Shown here piece by piece: positions 52,043 through 60,506 of a stretch of 64,000 nt of DNA (positions are counted from its first letter, which is position 1; every line of letters begins with the position of its first letter). The notes below the pieces were generated by a model. It worked only from the letters and a program-made list of their open reading frames with translations. It had not been told where the DNA came from and searched no databases. Position numbers and translations under genes: made by a program. Source of the DNA: Pueribacillus sp041725775. Its GTDB lineage: Bacteria > Bacillota > Bacilli > Bacillales > UBA6769. The stretch is taken from contig NZ_JBEUEL010000009.1 of NCBI RefSeq assembly GCF_041725775.1, positions 31,059 to 95,058 on the forward strand, in the 5' to 3' direction.

Positions 52043-53038
52043 ATGACCGATACATTTCGTGCACTAGTTGTAAATAAAGACAACGAACAATTTTCAGCTG
52101 ATGTGAAAACGCTTACGTTTGATGACTTGCCTGAAGGAGAAGTCACAATTCGAACAGCGTATTCAAGTGTAAATTATAAAGATGGACTTGCTTCGATTCC
52201 GAATGGAAATATTGTAAGTACATATCCTTTCGTACCTGGGATTGATTTAGCAGGAACGGTTGTATCATCAACAGATTCGCGCTTTAAAGAAGGTGATGAA
52301 GTCATTGCCACGAGCTATGAGATAGGGGTAACTCATTACGGTGGGTTTAGTGAATATGTAAGAGTGAAATCAGAGTGGGTTATTCCGTTGCCGAAAGGTC
52401 TTTCATTACAAGAAGCGATGGCATACGGAACAGCTGGGTTTACGGCTGCACTTTCGATTCAACGACTTGAAGAACATGGCGTTCGTCCTGACAGCGGTGA
52501 GGTTGTCGTAACAGGAGCTACGGGTGGAGTTGGAAGTTTAGCAGTTGCAATGTTAGCGAAGCTCGGTTACGATGTCGTTGCGAGTACAGGAAAAGCGAGT
52601 GAGCATGAGTATTTAAAAGGACTTGGAGCGAAAGACGTCGTCTCACGAGAAGAAATCAATCCAGAAAAAATCCGTCCGCTCGGAAAACAGCGCTGGGCAG
52701 GAGCGATCGATCCGGTTGGCGGTAAAACACTCGCTGCATTGTTAAGCAATACAAAGTACGGTGGAAGTGTTGCAGTAAGTGGACTCACAGGAGGTCCGAA
52801 AGTAGAAACAACGGTTTTCCCTTTCATTCTCCGTGGCGTAAACTTGCTCGGCATTGATTCCGTCTATTGCCCGATGGACATTCGGAAACCACTTTGGGAG
52901 CGAATGGCGACAGATTTAAAACCTGAGTCACTGCTAAGCGATATCGGTCAAGAAGTTGATTTGAATGGATTACCGAACGTCCTCTCCAGCATTCTAAAAG
53001 GCGAAGTCCGCGGTCGAACTATCGTAAAATTATCGTAA
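52043..53038 (+). CDS. Acryloyl-CoA reductase / quinone oxidoreductase (YhdH/YhfP, AcuI type)
   Basis: A 331-residue zinc-free MDR-family NADPH reductase. Motifs: PFVPGIDLAGTV, the nucleotide loop VTGATGGVGSLAV, and GIDSVYCPMDIRKPLWERM typical of the YhdH/YhfP (AcuI) group, which reduces acrylyl-CoA to propionyl-CoA. ATG at 52043 follows AAAAAGGA. If AcuI-like, its product feeds the methylmalonyl-CoA mutase pathway at 20-25 kb. Confidence 0.88.
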   Translation: MTDTFRALVVNKDNEQFSADVKTLTFDDLPEGEVTIRTAYSSVNYKDGLASIPNGNIVSTYPFVPGIDLAGTVVSSTDSRFKEGDEVIATSYEIGVTHYGGFSEYVRVKSEWVIPLPKGLSLQEAMAYGTAGFTAALSIQRLEEHGVRPDSGEVVVTGATGGVGSLAVAMLAKLGYDVVASTGKASEHEYLKGLGAKDVVSREEINPEKIRPLGKQRWAGAIDPVGGKTLAALLSNTKYGGSVAVSGLTGGPKVETTVFPFILRGVNLLGIDSVYCPMDIRKPLWERMATDLKPESLLSDIGQEVDLNGLPNVLSSILKGEVRGRTIVKLS

Positions 53039-53106
53039 ATTATGATTAACTGTTCAAAACTAGCACTGTATAGACTGCACCAGTATATGTATAGGCAAAC
53101 TTAAAC

Positions 53107-53133
53107 AAGCAGCGAGTTTTTAATTCGCTGCTT
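53107..53133. terminator. Hairpin between the convergent reductase and MFS genes
   Basis: AAGCAGCGA (53107-53115) pairs with TCGCTGCTT (53125-53133). No long T-run, but placement between convergent genes suggests termination for both. Confidence 0.6.
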
Positions 53134-53135
53134 AA

Positions 53136-54353
53136 TTAATTTAGGTTATGCTTCGCCGATTTTTTCATGTTACTTTGTAAGACGAATAAACAAAGCGTAA
53201 GCAAAAATCCACCGAGGATGAGTGCGCTAATAAACGATGTCACCCCATACCATTCGTAGCGGTTCCAAAAAAACCCTCCAACCGTTCCAAACACACTTGA
53301 ACCCGTATAATAGAACAACAAATATAACGATGAGGCGTGTGCTTTATGATGAGTCGCATTCATTCCGACAGAACTGCTTGCAACTGTATGGCAGCTAAAA
53401 AATCCGTACGTAAAAAGAGCAATAGCAACGGTTTTCATAAACAGATGCGGGTGAAGTGTCAACAGTATTCCTCCTAGCATAAGGACTAATCCAATTACAA
53501 GTACTGTCATTCTTCCAATCCGATCCGCTAATCTCCCCATAACCGTTGAACTAATCGTTCCCATAATGTATAACAAAAAAATCCAGCTAACGAACGTGTG
53601 ACTTAAGTAATACGGGGCTCCAAGCAAATAGTACGTCACGTAGTTATACAGCGTAACGAATCCGCCCATTAATAAAAATGCGAGACCGTACAAACAGAGA
53701 AGCCGAACATTTTTAAGATGCTCGAAGAGCGGATGAAACATTTCATGTAAGTTAAGTTTAGTCTGTTTCTTTTGATAACGAGGATTCGGCAATAATCTCC
53801 AAAACACGACTCCGCACAATAAAGACAACGCTCCAACGAAAAGCAATGCAATCTTCCAAGAAAAATAGTCTGCAAGAATGCCTGTCAATATTCTCCCTGT
53901 CATACCACCGATCGTGTTGCCAGCGAGATATAGTCCCATTGCAAGTCCGATCGTTCGCTTTGGAAATTCTTCAACGATGTATGCCATTGCAATCGCAGGC
54001 AAACCAGCAATCGTAATTCCAAGCAAAACACGCAAACCGAGCAATGCACTAAAACTTGGACTGAATGCGGAAAATACTGTAAGCAACGCCGATGTGATTA
54101 ATGATAATGTCATGATTTGTTTTTTCCCAAACCGTTCAGAAACCCCTGCTGTAAACAGCATCGCGATTGCGAGCGTGGCCGTCGATACGGAAAGCGATAA
54201 ACTTGCTATCGCTGGAGACACTTCGAACTGTTCAGAGAAAATCGGGAACAACGGCTGTGTTGTATATAAAAGTAGAAAGATCGCAAAGCCGCCTATAAAC
54301 ATCGCACTGCTCATTTTCCAAAATAATCGTCTATCAAAGTGTGTACCTACCAT
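53136..54353 (-). CDS. MFS transporter (AraJ/YdhP-like arrangement)
   Basis: A 405-residue 12-helix major facilitator. Loop 2-3 has GVSERFGKKQ and loop 8-9 GRLADRIGRM. Helix 5 glycine-proline motif GNTIGGMTGRIL suits the drug-efflux branch. ATG at 54353 is preferred, 8 bases after TTGGAGG, over an upstream codon at 54416. Substrate unknown. Confidence 0.86.
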   Translation of the reverse strand: MVGTHFDRRLFWKMSSAMFIGGFAIFLLLYTTQPLFPIFSEQFEVSPAIASLSLSVSTATLAIAMLFTAGVSERFGKKQIMTLSLITSALLTVFSAFSPSFSALLGLRVLLGITIAGLPAIAMAYIVEEFPKRTIGLAMGLYLAGNTIGGMTGRILTGILADYFSWKIALLFVGALSLLCGVVFWRLLPNPRYQKKQTKLNLHEMFHPLFEHLKNVRLLCLYGLAFLLMGGFVTLYNYVTYYLLGAPYYLSHTFVSWIFLLYIMGTISSTVMGRLADRIGRMTVLVIGLVLMLGGILLTLHPHLFMKTVAIALFTYGFFSCHTVASSSVGMNATHHKAHASSLYLLFYYTGSSVFGTVGGFFWNRYEWYGVTSFISALILGGFLLTLCLFVLQSNMKKSAKHNLN

Positions 54354-54823
54354 CTTAGATGCCTCCAACTGAAAAACACAAAAGCGCATGGCGCGCAAAA
54401 TAAGTTCAAAGCACACAACTTAACTTACTACAGGTAACTGCGCTCGTCATCTGAAGCAATAAATAACACTTGCAAGATACCAAATCAGTGAAAACAATAA
54501 GTCACATTTCTCTACTATACCTTATCTTTTTATTTTTTTCTCCCTACATACGTTTGTTTTTGGTCATTATGAACGAACACGAGCGACTCTTTTCTAAGAC
54601 TATAACGGGACGTACATCGTATTACATTAGTGTGGTTTTGTAGCAAATAACGGTATTGTGCCATTCGTAGCACTTTCGTTTCGAGATGATTACAGGTACT
54701 TTTGAAAAATAAACAAGAGCTTGACGCTTGTCCTTTTTTTCTAGTCATTCAATATGCGTATATGAAAGTCAAACGTTGAGTGATTGCTCGAAGATTCATG
54801 CGAAAAAAATCGCTAGTTCATCG
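54354..54823. other. Intergenic stretch without a recognised gene
   Basis: No supported gene. A plus-oriented terminator at 54713-54740 has no plus-strand gene ahead of it, which may mark the end of a lost gene or a small RNA. Confidence 0.45.
54713..54740 (+). terminator. Orphan rho-independent terminator
   Basis: ACAAGAGC (54713-54720) pairs with GCTTGT (54726-54731), followed by CC and a seven-T run. Confidence 0.6.
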
Positions 54824-54973
54824 CTAATCGCGATCAGCACACTTTCGCAAGCCCATCTCCCTCTTAATTCCTTCCATCACGATCATATAGAAACTATTCG
54901 CATAGTCATCAAAACGCGGTAACAACACCATCGTTTCATCGTTAATGTCATACTTTTGAATAACATCTGGCAG
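54824..54973 (-). pseudogene. Possible comK N-terminal remnant
   Basis: The minus-strand frame reads YDINDETMVLLPRFDDYANS, similar to the N-terminus of Bacillaceae ComK (Y-x-I-N-x-x-T-M-A-L-L-P). It lacks a proper start codon (CTG at best, with AAAGGAG ahead) and stops after about 50 codons, so only a remnant would remain. ComK is the competence master regulator. Similarity is short; other origins are possible. Confidence 0.35.
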
Positions 54974-55197
54974 TGTTTATCTCTCCTTTCGTTTTTTATG
55001 TAAAAATATCGTTCGATTATTTTAAAATATTCCAATATTTCATATAATTTTCCTTTTATCACGTAAAGATTTTTAGAAAATAAACTTTCTTTAATAATCA
55101 TTCGCTAGAAATCGAGATAGGAAAAAAACGCCGCTATCATTTATGTTAACTGTACCGCGGAATACAGGAAAAGCGCGCTTTTCAAAAAGGAAAAGTG

Positions 55198-55695
55198 ATG
55201 AACAACAATTCATTTTATGATGTGTTTCAACAATATGAAAAAATGATTAAAAACCAAATTAAATCGTTAAACATTTACAAAAACTATGATGAATTTTATC
55301 AAATTGGGTTAATTGCATTATGGAAAGCCTGGCAAAACTATGATGACCGAAAAGGGAAATTTTCAGCGTATGCTTACGTAAGTGTTAGAGGAAGCATGCT
55401 TGATCAGCTTCGTAAAGACTCTCAATATGACGAGCGCTTTACCGTTGATTCAAACAAGTTGATGAATCAGGATTATGAAAGTTACTCAGAAACGTTATTA
55501 GACAAAGAGATGTTCGAAAGCTATTTGACGGCGTTAACAGAAAAGCAAAAAACGTGGGCCATTGAAGCGATTCTGAATGAAAAGACGTTTGCAGAAATCG
55601 CAAGCGAATACGGCACAACCGTTGAAGCTGTGAAGTCGTGGCGAAAAGGAGCATTAAAAAAACTAAGAAAACAAACCTCCTACAACGTTACGTAG
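55198..55695 (+). CDS. Sigma-70 family RNA polymerase sigma factor
   Basis: 165 residues. Region 2 is seen in DEFYQIGLIALWKAWQNYD and FSAYAYVSVRGSMLDQLRK (core binding and -10 recognition), region 4 in LTEKQKTWAIEAIL to TVEAVKSWRKGALKKLRK (-35 helix-turn-helix). No region 1.1 or 3, so it is a small alternative sigma factor, of the SigH/ComX-like kind rather than a standard ECF with an adjacent anti-sigma gene. ATG at 55198 follows AAAAAGGA. Confidence 0.85.
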   Translation: MNNNSFYDVFQQYEKMIKNQIKSLNIYKNYDEFYQIGLIALWKAWQNYDDRKGKFSAYAYVSVRGSMLDQLRKDSQYDERFTVDSNKLMNQDYESYSETLLDKEMFESYLTALTEKQKTWAIEAILNEKTFAEIASEYGTTVEAVKSWRKGALKKLRKQTSYNVT

Positions 55696-55925
55696 AATTT
55701 CAGTTCATAGTCATTTATGAGCTTTTCTACAAATGACTAAAATGTACGCTGGAACGATAACTATGACATTTCTTTACCATTGTTTTATATGATGTATGTG
55801 TAACTTTTATAAGTATTATTCTCACATATTCCCGGCTAGTTTTAAATATTCTTTTCGACCTTACATCGCTACTTTTTTTCTCGTTTTTTTAGGGTTTCGC
55901 CGTTTTTCCAATTTTTTAGGAAAAC

Positions 55926-56042
55926 ATGCTTATCAATCTAAAAGACGAAATTTATATTCTAAAACATCGTTGGAATACGATGAAAACATCTCTTCAAAAA
56001 TTGATTGATTACAAAAGAACAACATACATTGCTTTTGAATGA
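55926..56042 (+). CDS. Candidate 38-residue basic peptide
   Basis: Open frame MLINLKDEIYILKHRWNTMK and on to YIAFE, with AGGA six bases before ATG and a terminator 60 bp after the stop. Amphipathic and basic; no family known. Short length keeps confidence low. Confidence 0.4.
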   Translation: MLINLKDEIYILKHRWNTMKTSLQKLIDYKRTTYIAFE

Positions 56043-56104
56043 AATAAATCTGAAGAAATGTAAAAAGAAAGAACTCATGAACTATCCCAAGTCCTTTCAT
56101 CTAT

Positions 56105-56129
56105 AAAACCCGTCTCAAAGCGGGTTTTT
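56105..56129 (+). terminator. Rho-independent terminator
   Basis: AAAACCCG pairs with CGGGTTTT, followed by further T. It closes the sigma factor or small-peptide transcript. Confidence 0.85.
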
Positions 56130-56331
56130 AATTTGCTAACGTAATTTGAAATGTTTTTTCAAACCGGCCAGGATCCGTCAGCAGTCTTTGATATGTGAGC
56201 TTCTCCAAGCTTAGATTAACTAGGTAAGTATTTTTGACAATAAAATTTATATATCTAGGTCACTGAACTATTCTCATTTTGGAAGATGATGTCTGTACAC
56301 AGCGTCATAAAATCGAGATCTGCTGTCTTTT

Positions 56332-56955
56332 TCATCGCATTGGGGATGGCTCTTCTCCGCTTTTTTGTCGCCGTGGCAGACGCCAACCGTATTGGTATGC
56401 AAGCATCCTTAAAAGGACGATAAGCGCCACAAGACTATATAAAACAAATTCACTTTCGGCAAACCCCATACCGACGATAAAACCACCAAGCATCGCCCAG
56501 ACCGCATATAAATCCTTTCTAAAAATGAGAGGTTGTCGTCTTGCGAGCACATCGCGGATCACACCACCACCTACCCCTGTTAATGCTGCTGCAAGCACGA
56601 CTGCGATAATCGGATGGTTCATTTCTTTCGCATACATGGCTCCTTGAATGGCAAAAGCGGCCAGTCCAATTGCATCAAAAAAAACAAACCATCGATTCCA
56701 ACGTTCTAACCAATAATTCGGTAAAACAAAAACGATCGCAACCGCAACCGCTGCAATATAGAAAAGGATGCCTTGTTGCCAAACGAGCCCTAACGGAAGA
56801 TCGATTAATAAATTCCGTGTAATCCCTCCACCGAAGGCCGTCGCAAACCCTAGTATGTAAACACCGAGAAGATCGTAGTCTTCTTCAATAGCGACAATCG
56901 CACCACTAATCGCAAACGCGATCGTACCGATTATATTTAACACGTCCCAAACCAC
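56332..56955 (-). CDS. TRIC-type cation channel family membrane protein (UPF0126)
   Basis: A 207-residue membrane protein with seven hydrophobic helices made of two repeats, each with a glycine-rich kink: FGGGITRNLL and GVGGGVIRDVL. This is the hallmark of prokaryotic TRIC channels (UPF0126), which form trimeric monovalent cation pores. GTG at 56955 is chosen as start because AAGGAGGA lies 7 bases ahead; longer forms contain this site inside the coding region. The short tail is basic. Confidence 0.85.
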   Translation of the reverse strand: MVWDVLNIIGTIAFAISGAIVAIEEDYDLLGVYILGFATAFGGGITRNLLIDLPLGLVWQQGILFYIAAVAVAIVFVLPNYWLERWNRWFVFFDAIGLAAFAIQGAMYAKEMNHPIIAVVLAAALTGVGGGVIRDVLARRQPLIFRKDLYAVWAMLGGFIVGMGFAESEFVLYSLVALIVLLRMLAYQYGWRLPRRQKSGEEPSPMR

Positions 56956-57116
56956 GAATGGCTCCTCCTTACGCTGTTCCATGAAATTATAGTTTACCAC
57001 AATCAAACCGATTTAATGGAATTTTTCAAGAATATTTATCAATGTCTCGCCTCATAAGTATAGACTTCTTTTCACGAACGATAAATCATCAAAAATTCTA
57101 TTAAAGTTTAATATGA

Positions 57117-57163
57117 AATAAAAAACTAGAACTTCCAATGATTTAGATTTAGAAGTTCTAGTT
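57117..57163 (-). terminator. Terminator of the 57192-57425 membrane protein gene
   Basis: AACTAGAACTTC (57124-57135) pairs perfectly with GAAGTTCTAGTT (57152-57163); on the minus strand a T-run follows. Confidence 0.9.
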
Positions 57164-57191
57164 CGTTTTATCATTTAACACGACATTTATT

Positions 57192-57425
57192 TCACTTTTT
57201 TTCTTTACTACTAAAAATAAGAGTACCGGATATTACACATAGTAAAAACAATAATAATAATCTTAACCAATCCATGATAAGCCAAAAGTCGCCGCCATTA
57301 ACAATATTAGGACTTAAACCATACTCATCAACAAAAATACCTAAGTTCCAGAATAATTTTAGTGAAATGATTAAAGAAAAAAAGCTTAATAAAAATATTA
57401 TAATGAATATGATCCTTTTCCCCAT
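57192..57425 (-). CDS. Small two-helix membrane protein, unknown function
   Basis: 77 residues with two hydrophobic segments (IIFIIIFLLSFFSLIISL and WLRLLLLFLLCVISGTLIF) joined by a polar, probably external loop (FVDEYGLSPNIVNGGDF). ATG at 57425 follows AAGGGG at 9 bases. It is more AT-rich than its neighbours. No family recognised. Confidence 0.65.
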   Translation of the reverse strand: MGKRIIFIIIFLLSFFSLIISLKLFWNLGIFVDEYGLSPNIVNGGDFWLIMDWLRLLLLFLLCVISGTLIFSSKEKK

Positions 57426-57535
57426 CACAAAAATCCCCTTGATCGCTATTGAAATTTCCAGCTCCATAACATAGTGAATCTAAATGTATTATAACTTGAA
57501 TCCGAGAAAATGGCACGAATACAAAGGAAGTGATT

Positions 57536-57839
57536 TACGTACCGTTCGGTATACGGCGGTTCAATCAAGATTGATGTCGCAAAGTTTCATAAGATGATAC
57601 TAGACTTTTGAGCGCCTGGGATCTCCAGTAGGTGTTGCCAAGAATTTTAACCAATAAATATTTGACTGTTGGATATTTGTCAGTATCCTTTACGACAGTT
57701 GCCCCATTCATAAGCCGATCCTTCCGGAATGGCCAGTCCAATCATGTCACCACGGACACCCTTACGTTAAGCTAACGGTTACTTCTCCCGTCACAGCTCG
57801 GGACTTGCACCCTATAGACTGCGCCCATGCTGGGCACAC
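57536..57839 (-). mobile_element. Internally deleted group II intron remnant
   Basis: Read on the minus strand it starts like a bacterial group II intron, GTGTGCCCAGCATGGGCGC, with GGGTGCAAGTCCCGAGCTGT, TAACCGTTAGCTTAACG and GGGTGTCCGTGGTGACATG of domain I. It then jumps to the C-terminus of the intron reverse transcriptase (TYWRSQALKSLVSSYETLRH, stop at 57565-57567) and ends in the sequence usually just after it, GAACCGCCGTATACCGAACG. The reverse transcriptase core and domain V are missing, so it is dead. Confidence 0.82.
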
Positions 57840-57846
57840 CAAACAA

Positions 57847-57875
57847 GCAACATTTCCTACGAAAGGAAATGTCGC
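57847..57875. terminator. Hairpin at the end of the 57878-58276 gene
   Basis: GCAACATTTCC (57847-57857) pairs with GGAAATGTCGC (57865-57875), one mismatch. Weak T content on the minus side. Confidence 0.6.
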
Positions 57876-57877
57876 TT

Positions 57878-58276
57878 TCATTCACTTTCTATTAAATGCT
57901 CTTCCAACTGTTTACGTATATTGTCGGGGATCGGCTCTTTCTGTTGCGTCTTTAGATTAAAATTCACATACACGGCTTTTCCCTTCGCACAGAGTGTCTC
58001 GTTTTGATGAATTTCTTCATATAAGACGAAACTCGTATTTCCGATCTTTTCAACCCATGTTTTTACGACCGCATCGTATCCGTAATAAAGTTGACTGACG
58101 AAGTCAACGGACGTATGTAAAATGATGCAACGCCAATTTTCAAATGAAAAGTCGGGTGTAAACATTTCGAAAATTTTGTTTCTCCCAGCTTCAAACCAAA
58201 TCGGGATCGTCGTGTTATTAATGTGACCCGCTCCGTCTGTTTCACTAACACGCGGTTCGATCGTTGTTTCAAACAA
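57878..58276 (-). CDS. 4-hydroxybenzoyl-CoA-type thioesterase (hotdog fold)
   Basis: A 132-residue hotdog protein. The catalytic-type motif is ETDGAGHINNTTIPIWFEAGR, where the family has D-x-x-x-H-x-N. Its first acidic residue (usually Asp before xxGH) is present as D14. It would hydrolyse acyl-CoA. It ends the minus-strand run ADH-thioesterase, 37 bp after the alcohol dehydrogenase gene. Confidence 0.88.
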   Translation of the reverse strand: MFETTIEPRVSETDGAGHINNTTIPIWFEAGRNKIFEMFTPDFSFENWRCIILHTSVDFVSQLYYGYDAVVKTWVEKIGNTSFVLYEEIHQNETLCAKGKAVYVNFNLKTQQKEPIPDNIRKQLEEHLIESE

Positions 58277-58312
58277 CGGCTATCTCTCCTATCTTGTTGT
58301 CATCGTTGAATC

Positions 58313-59491
58313 TTATAGTTCGTTCGGAAGTTTTCCTTCAAATGCTGCCTCGTAAATCGTAAATATATCCGCTCGTAATAATGGCTTCGGACTTCTCGCT
58401 AACAAACGTGTCTGTTTTACCGCATCATCTGTAAGCGATTCAAGAGCGGAACGTGGAATTTGAAAACCTTTCAATGTCGATGGGATCCCGACATCGCGTA
58501 CGAGCGTTTCCATTCTTTTAACAAATAAATGTGACGCTTCAGCTAGAGTTTTACTCGTGTCACCGGAAAGGACTTCATATAAATACGCCATCTTCTTTAC
58601 ACAACTAGGACGAATATATGCCATCACGTACGGGAGTAACACGGCATTCGATTCCCCGTGTGGAATATGAAATTGTCCCCCAAGCGGATAGGCTAACGCA
58701 TGAACACCAGCAACACCAGCATTAAAAAACGCGAGTCCTGCCATATAACTCCCCATACTCATGTTTGTCCGTGCTTCACGATCGCTTCCATTCTTCACAG
58801 CCCTTCGAAGTGAGTGATCGATAAGTCGGGCTGCTTGCAATGCTAGACCATCTGTCGTCGGACTTGCTTGTACTGATAAAAATGCTTCAACAGCATGAGT
58901 GAGTGCGTCAACTCCAGTCGCTGCTGTTACTTTTGCAGGCAGGGAAACCGTAAGTTCGGGGTCTACGATCGCGACATCTGCCATTAACCGATCATCGGTA
59001 ATAACATCTTTCGTTGTCTCAAGTGATAAAACGGAAATGTTCGTCACTTCCGAACCTGTGCCCGACGTTGTCGGAATTAAAATCGTTGGAAGTCCGTTAT
59101 TTTTTAACGATTTCGTTCCTGTTAAATTTAAATAATCTTTAACTGCACCGTCATGAGTCGCTAAAATCGCAGCAATTTTTGCAAGATCAAGTGTGCTTCC
59201 TCCACCTAAACCGATAATGAGTTCAAACTTCTCTGCTTTTGTATAGTCAACAAGCTTTTGTCCACATTCCAGTGGAGGTTCAGGTTCAACGTCGGTATAA
59301 ATGTTAAGTTCATAGCCCTTTTCAATGAGTGGCTTTGTGACTTTGTCAACGAGTCCGATCTTCACTAAAATTTCGTCGGTCACACATAAAATTCGTTTCG
59401 CTTGAAACGATTTAACGGATGAAAGAAGTTGCTTGATCGAACCCCAACCTGTATAACTTAACGTTGGAAAAACAAGTTTAGAAACTACCAT
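58313..59491 (-). CDS. Iron-containing alcohol dehydrogenase
   Basis: A 392-residue group III alcohol dehydrogenase. NAD-site GGGSTLDLAK, metal-ligand segment TGVDALTHAVEAF (Asp and His), and the further histidines in GVHALAYPLGG and HIPHGESNA are present. It oxidises alcohols or reduces aldehydes with NAD(P). ATG at 59491 with AAAAGGAG is chosen; a longer frame would overlap the MBL gene. One base separates it from that gene, so both are co-transcribed. Confidence 0.92.
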   Translation of the reverse strand: MVVSKLVFPTLSYTGWGSIKQLLSSVKSFQAKRILCVTDEILVKIGLVDKVTKPLIEKGYELNIYTDVEPEPPLECGQKLVDYTKAEKFELIIGLGGGSTLDLAKIAAILATHDGAVKDYLNLTGTKSLKNNGLPTILIPTTSGTGSEVTNISVLSLETTKDVITDDRLMADVAIVDPELTVSLPAKVTAATGVDALTHAVEAFLSVQASPTTDGLALQAARLIDHSLRRAVKNGSDREARTNMSMGSYMAGLAFFNAGVAGVHALAYPLGGQFHIPHGESNAVLLPYVMAYIRPSCVKKMAYLYEVLSGDTSKTLAEASHLFVKRMETLVRDVGIPSTLKGFQIPRSALESLTDDAVKQTRLLARSPKPLLRADIFTIYEAAFEGKLPNEL

Positions 59492-59492
59492 T

Positions 59493-60314
59493 TTAGTTCT
59501 CCTTTTTATAAGTACTTGTTTCTTTTGATGCGAAACCATCAATCATCGTCTCAACAATATATTTCGAATGCCACTCTTCTTCCGAAAGATCGATAAGCGG
59601 ATAATGTTTTGGAAATAATTTTTTTGTTATTTCGTCAACGGACCAACCTTTTTCATGGAGGTACAAAATTTCTACTTTCTTTTCTTCAAGGTCATCAAAT
59701 TTCATCTGCAACATTCGTTTCCCGTCTTTGACATGTCCAGCATGGCCACAAAACATATGGTCAAAATCGTAAGTAAGGACACGCTGGAGTGAATTCATTG
59801 TGTCACGTATATGCTCCCATGATAAAATGAGGCGCGTTTTCGGTGTAACGTAAATGTCCCCAGCAAATAACCAGCCTTTTTCTCGATTGTAATAAGCAAC
59901 TTGATCGTATGCGTGCCCAGGAGTTTCAATCACTTCCCACGTAAAGTTACGCGTCTGAAATGTTTCTTGTATCGGTTGAACAGGAAAACCTTCATCTCTT
60001 AAGCCCCAGACGAACTGACGATAACGTGGATACGTTGCCGGCTTCGAACAAATGTCAATCGCATTTTTATGAGCGTATACAGGAATTCCACATTCGTTGG
60101 CTAACCAAGGTGCTGTACCGCAATGATCTTCGTGTGAATGAGTTAAACAGACGAAATCAATTTCGGTTTGTTTATAAAACGGGATGACGTGCTGAAGCAT
60201 TTTCGGCGGACCCGTATCGACGAGCATCCCATCGACATAATATAAATAGCTTGTTCTCTGCATGTTCCCTAAGTGCCCAATTATCACATCTTCATGTTGG
60301 AACGTAGTAAGCAT
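59493..60314 (-). CDS. MBL-fold metallo-hydrolase (second copy)
   Basis: A 273-residue paralogue of the 49799-50599 protein. Metal motif THSHEDHCG, with further ligands in TPGHAYDQ, FAGDIY and CGHAG. Both copies share a C-terminal helical tail with LFPKxYP and EEEW. It is paired with the Fe-alcohol dehydrogenase. Thioester or lactone hydrolysis is likely, substrate unknown. Confidence 0.88.
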   Translation of the reverse strand: MLTTFQHEDVIIGHLGNMQRTSYLYYVDGMLVDTGPPKMLQHVIPFYKQTEIDFVCLTHSHEDHCGTAPWLANECGIPVYAHKNAIDICSKPATYPRYRQFVWGLRDEGFPVQPIQETFQTRNFTWEVIETPGHAYDQVAYYNREKGWLFAGDIYVTPKTRLILSWEHIRDTMNSLQRVLTYDFDHMFCGHAGHVKDGKRMLQMKFDDLEEKKVEILYLHEKGWSVDEITKKLFPKHYPLIDLSEEEWHSKYIVETMIDGFASKETSTYKKEN

Positions 60315-60456
60315 TGGAAAACCTCTTTATTATGACTTTTTCGAAAATTATCACGTGTCAACCGCCTGATATTCATATTCGCACAAACAAGCGATGAAAG
60401 TCTCTTTTTGTTAATTATAGCCGATTCCGTTTAATTATTGAAGAAACTTCTATACT

Positions 60457-60495
60457 AAAATAAGGTTCAAAATGCTGAGAGCACCCCGAACCTTA
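60457..60495 (-). terminator. Terminator of yerD
   Basis: TAAGGTTC (60461-60468) pairs with GAACCTTA (60488-60495); on the minus strand TTTTAG follows. Confidence 0.8.
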
Positions 60496-60506
60496 CTGCT
60501 TGTAAA

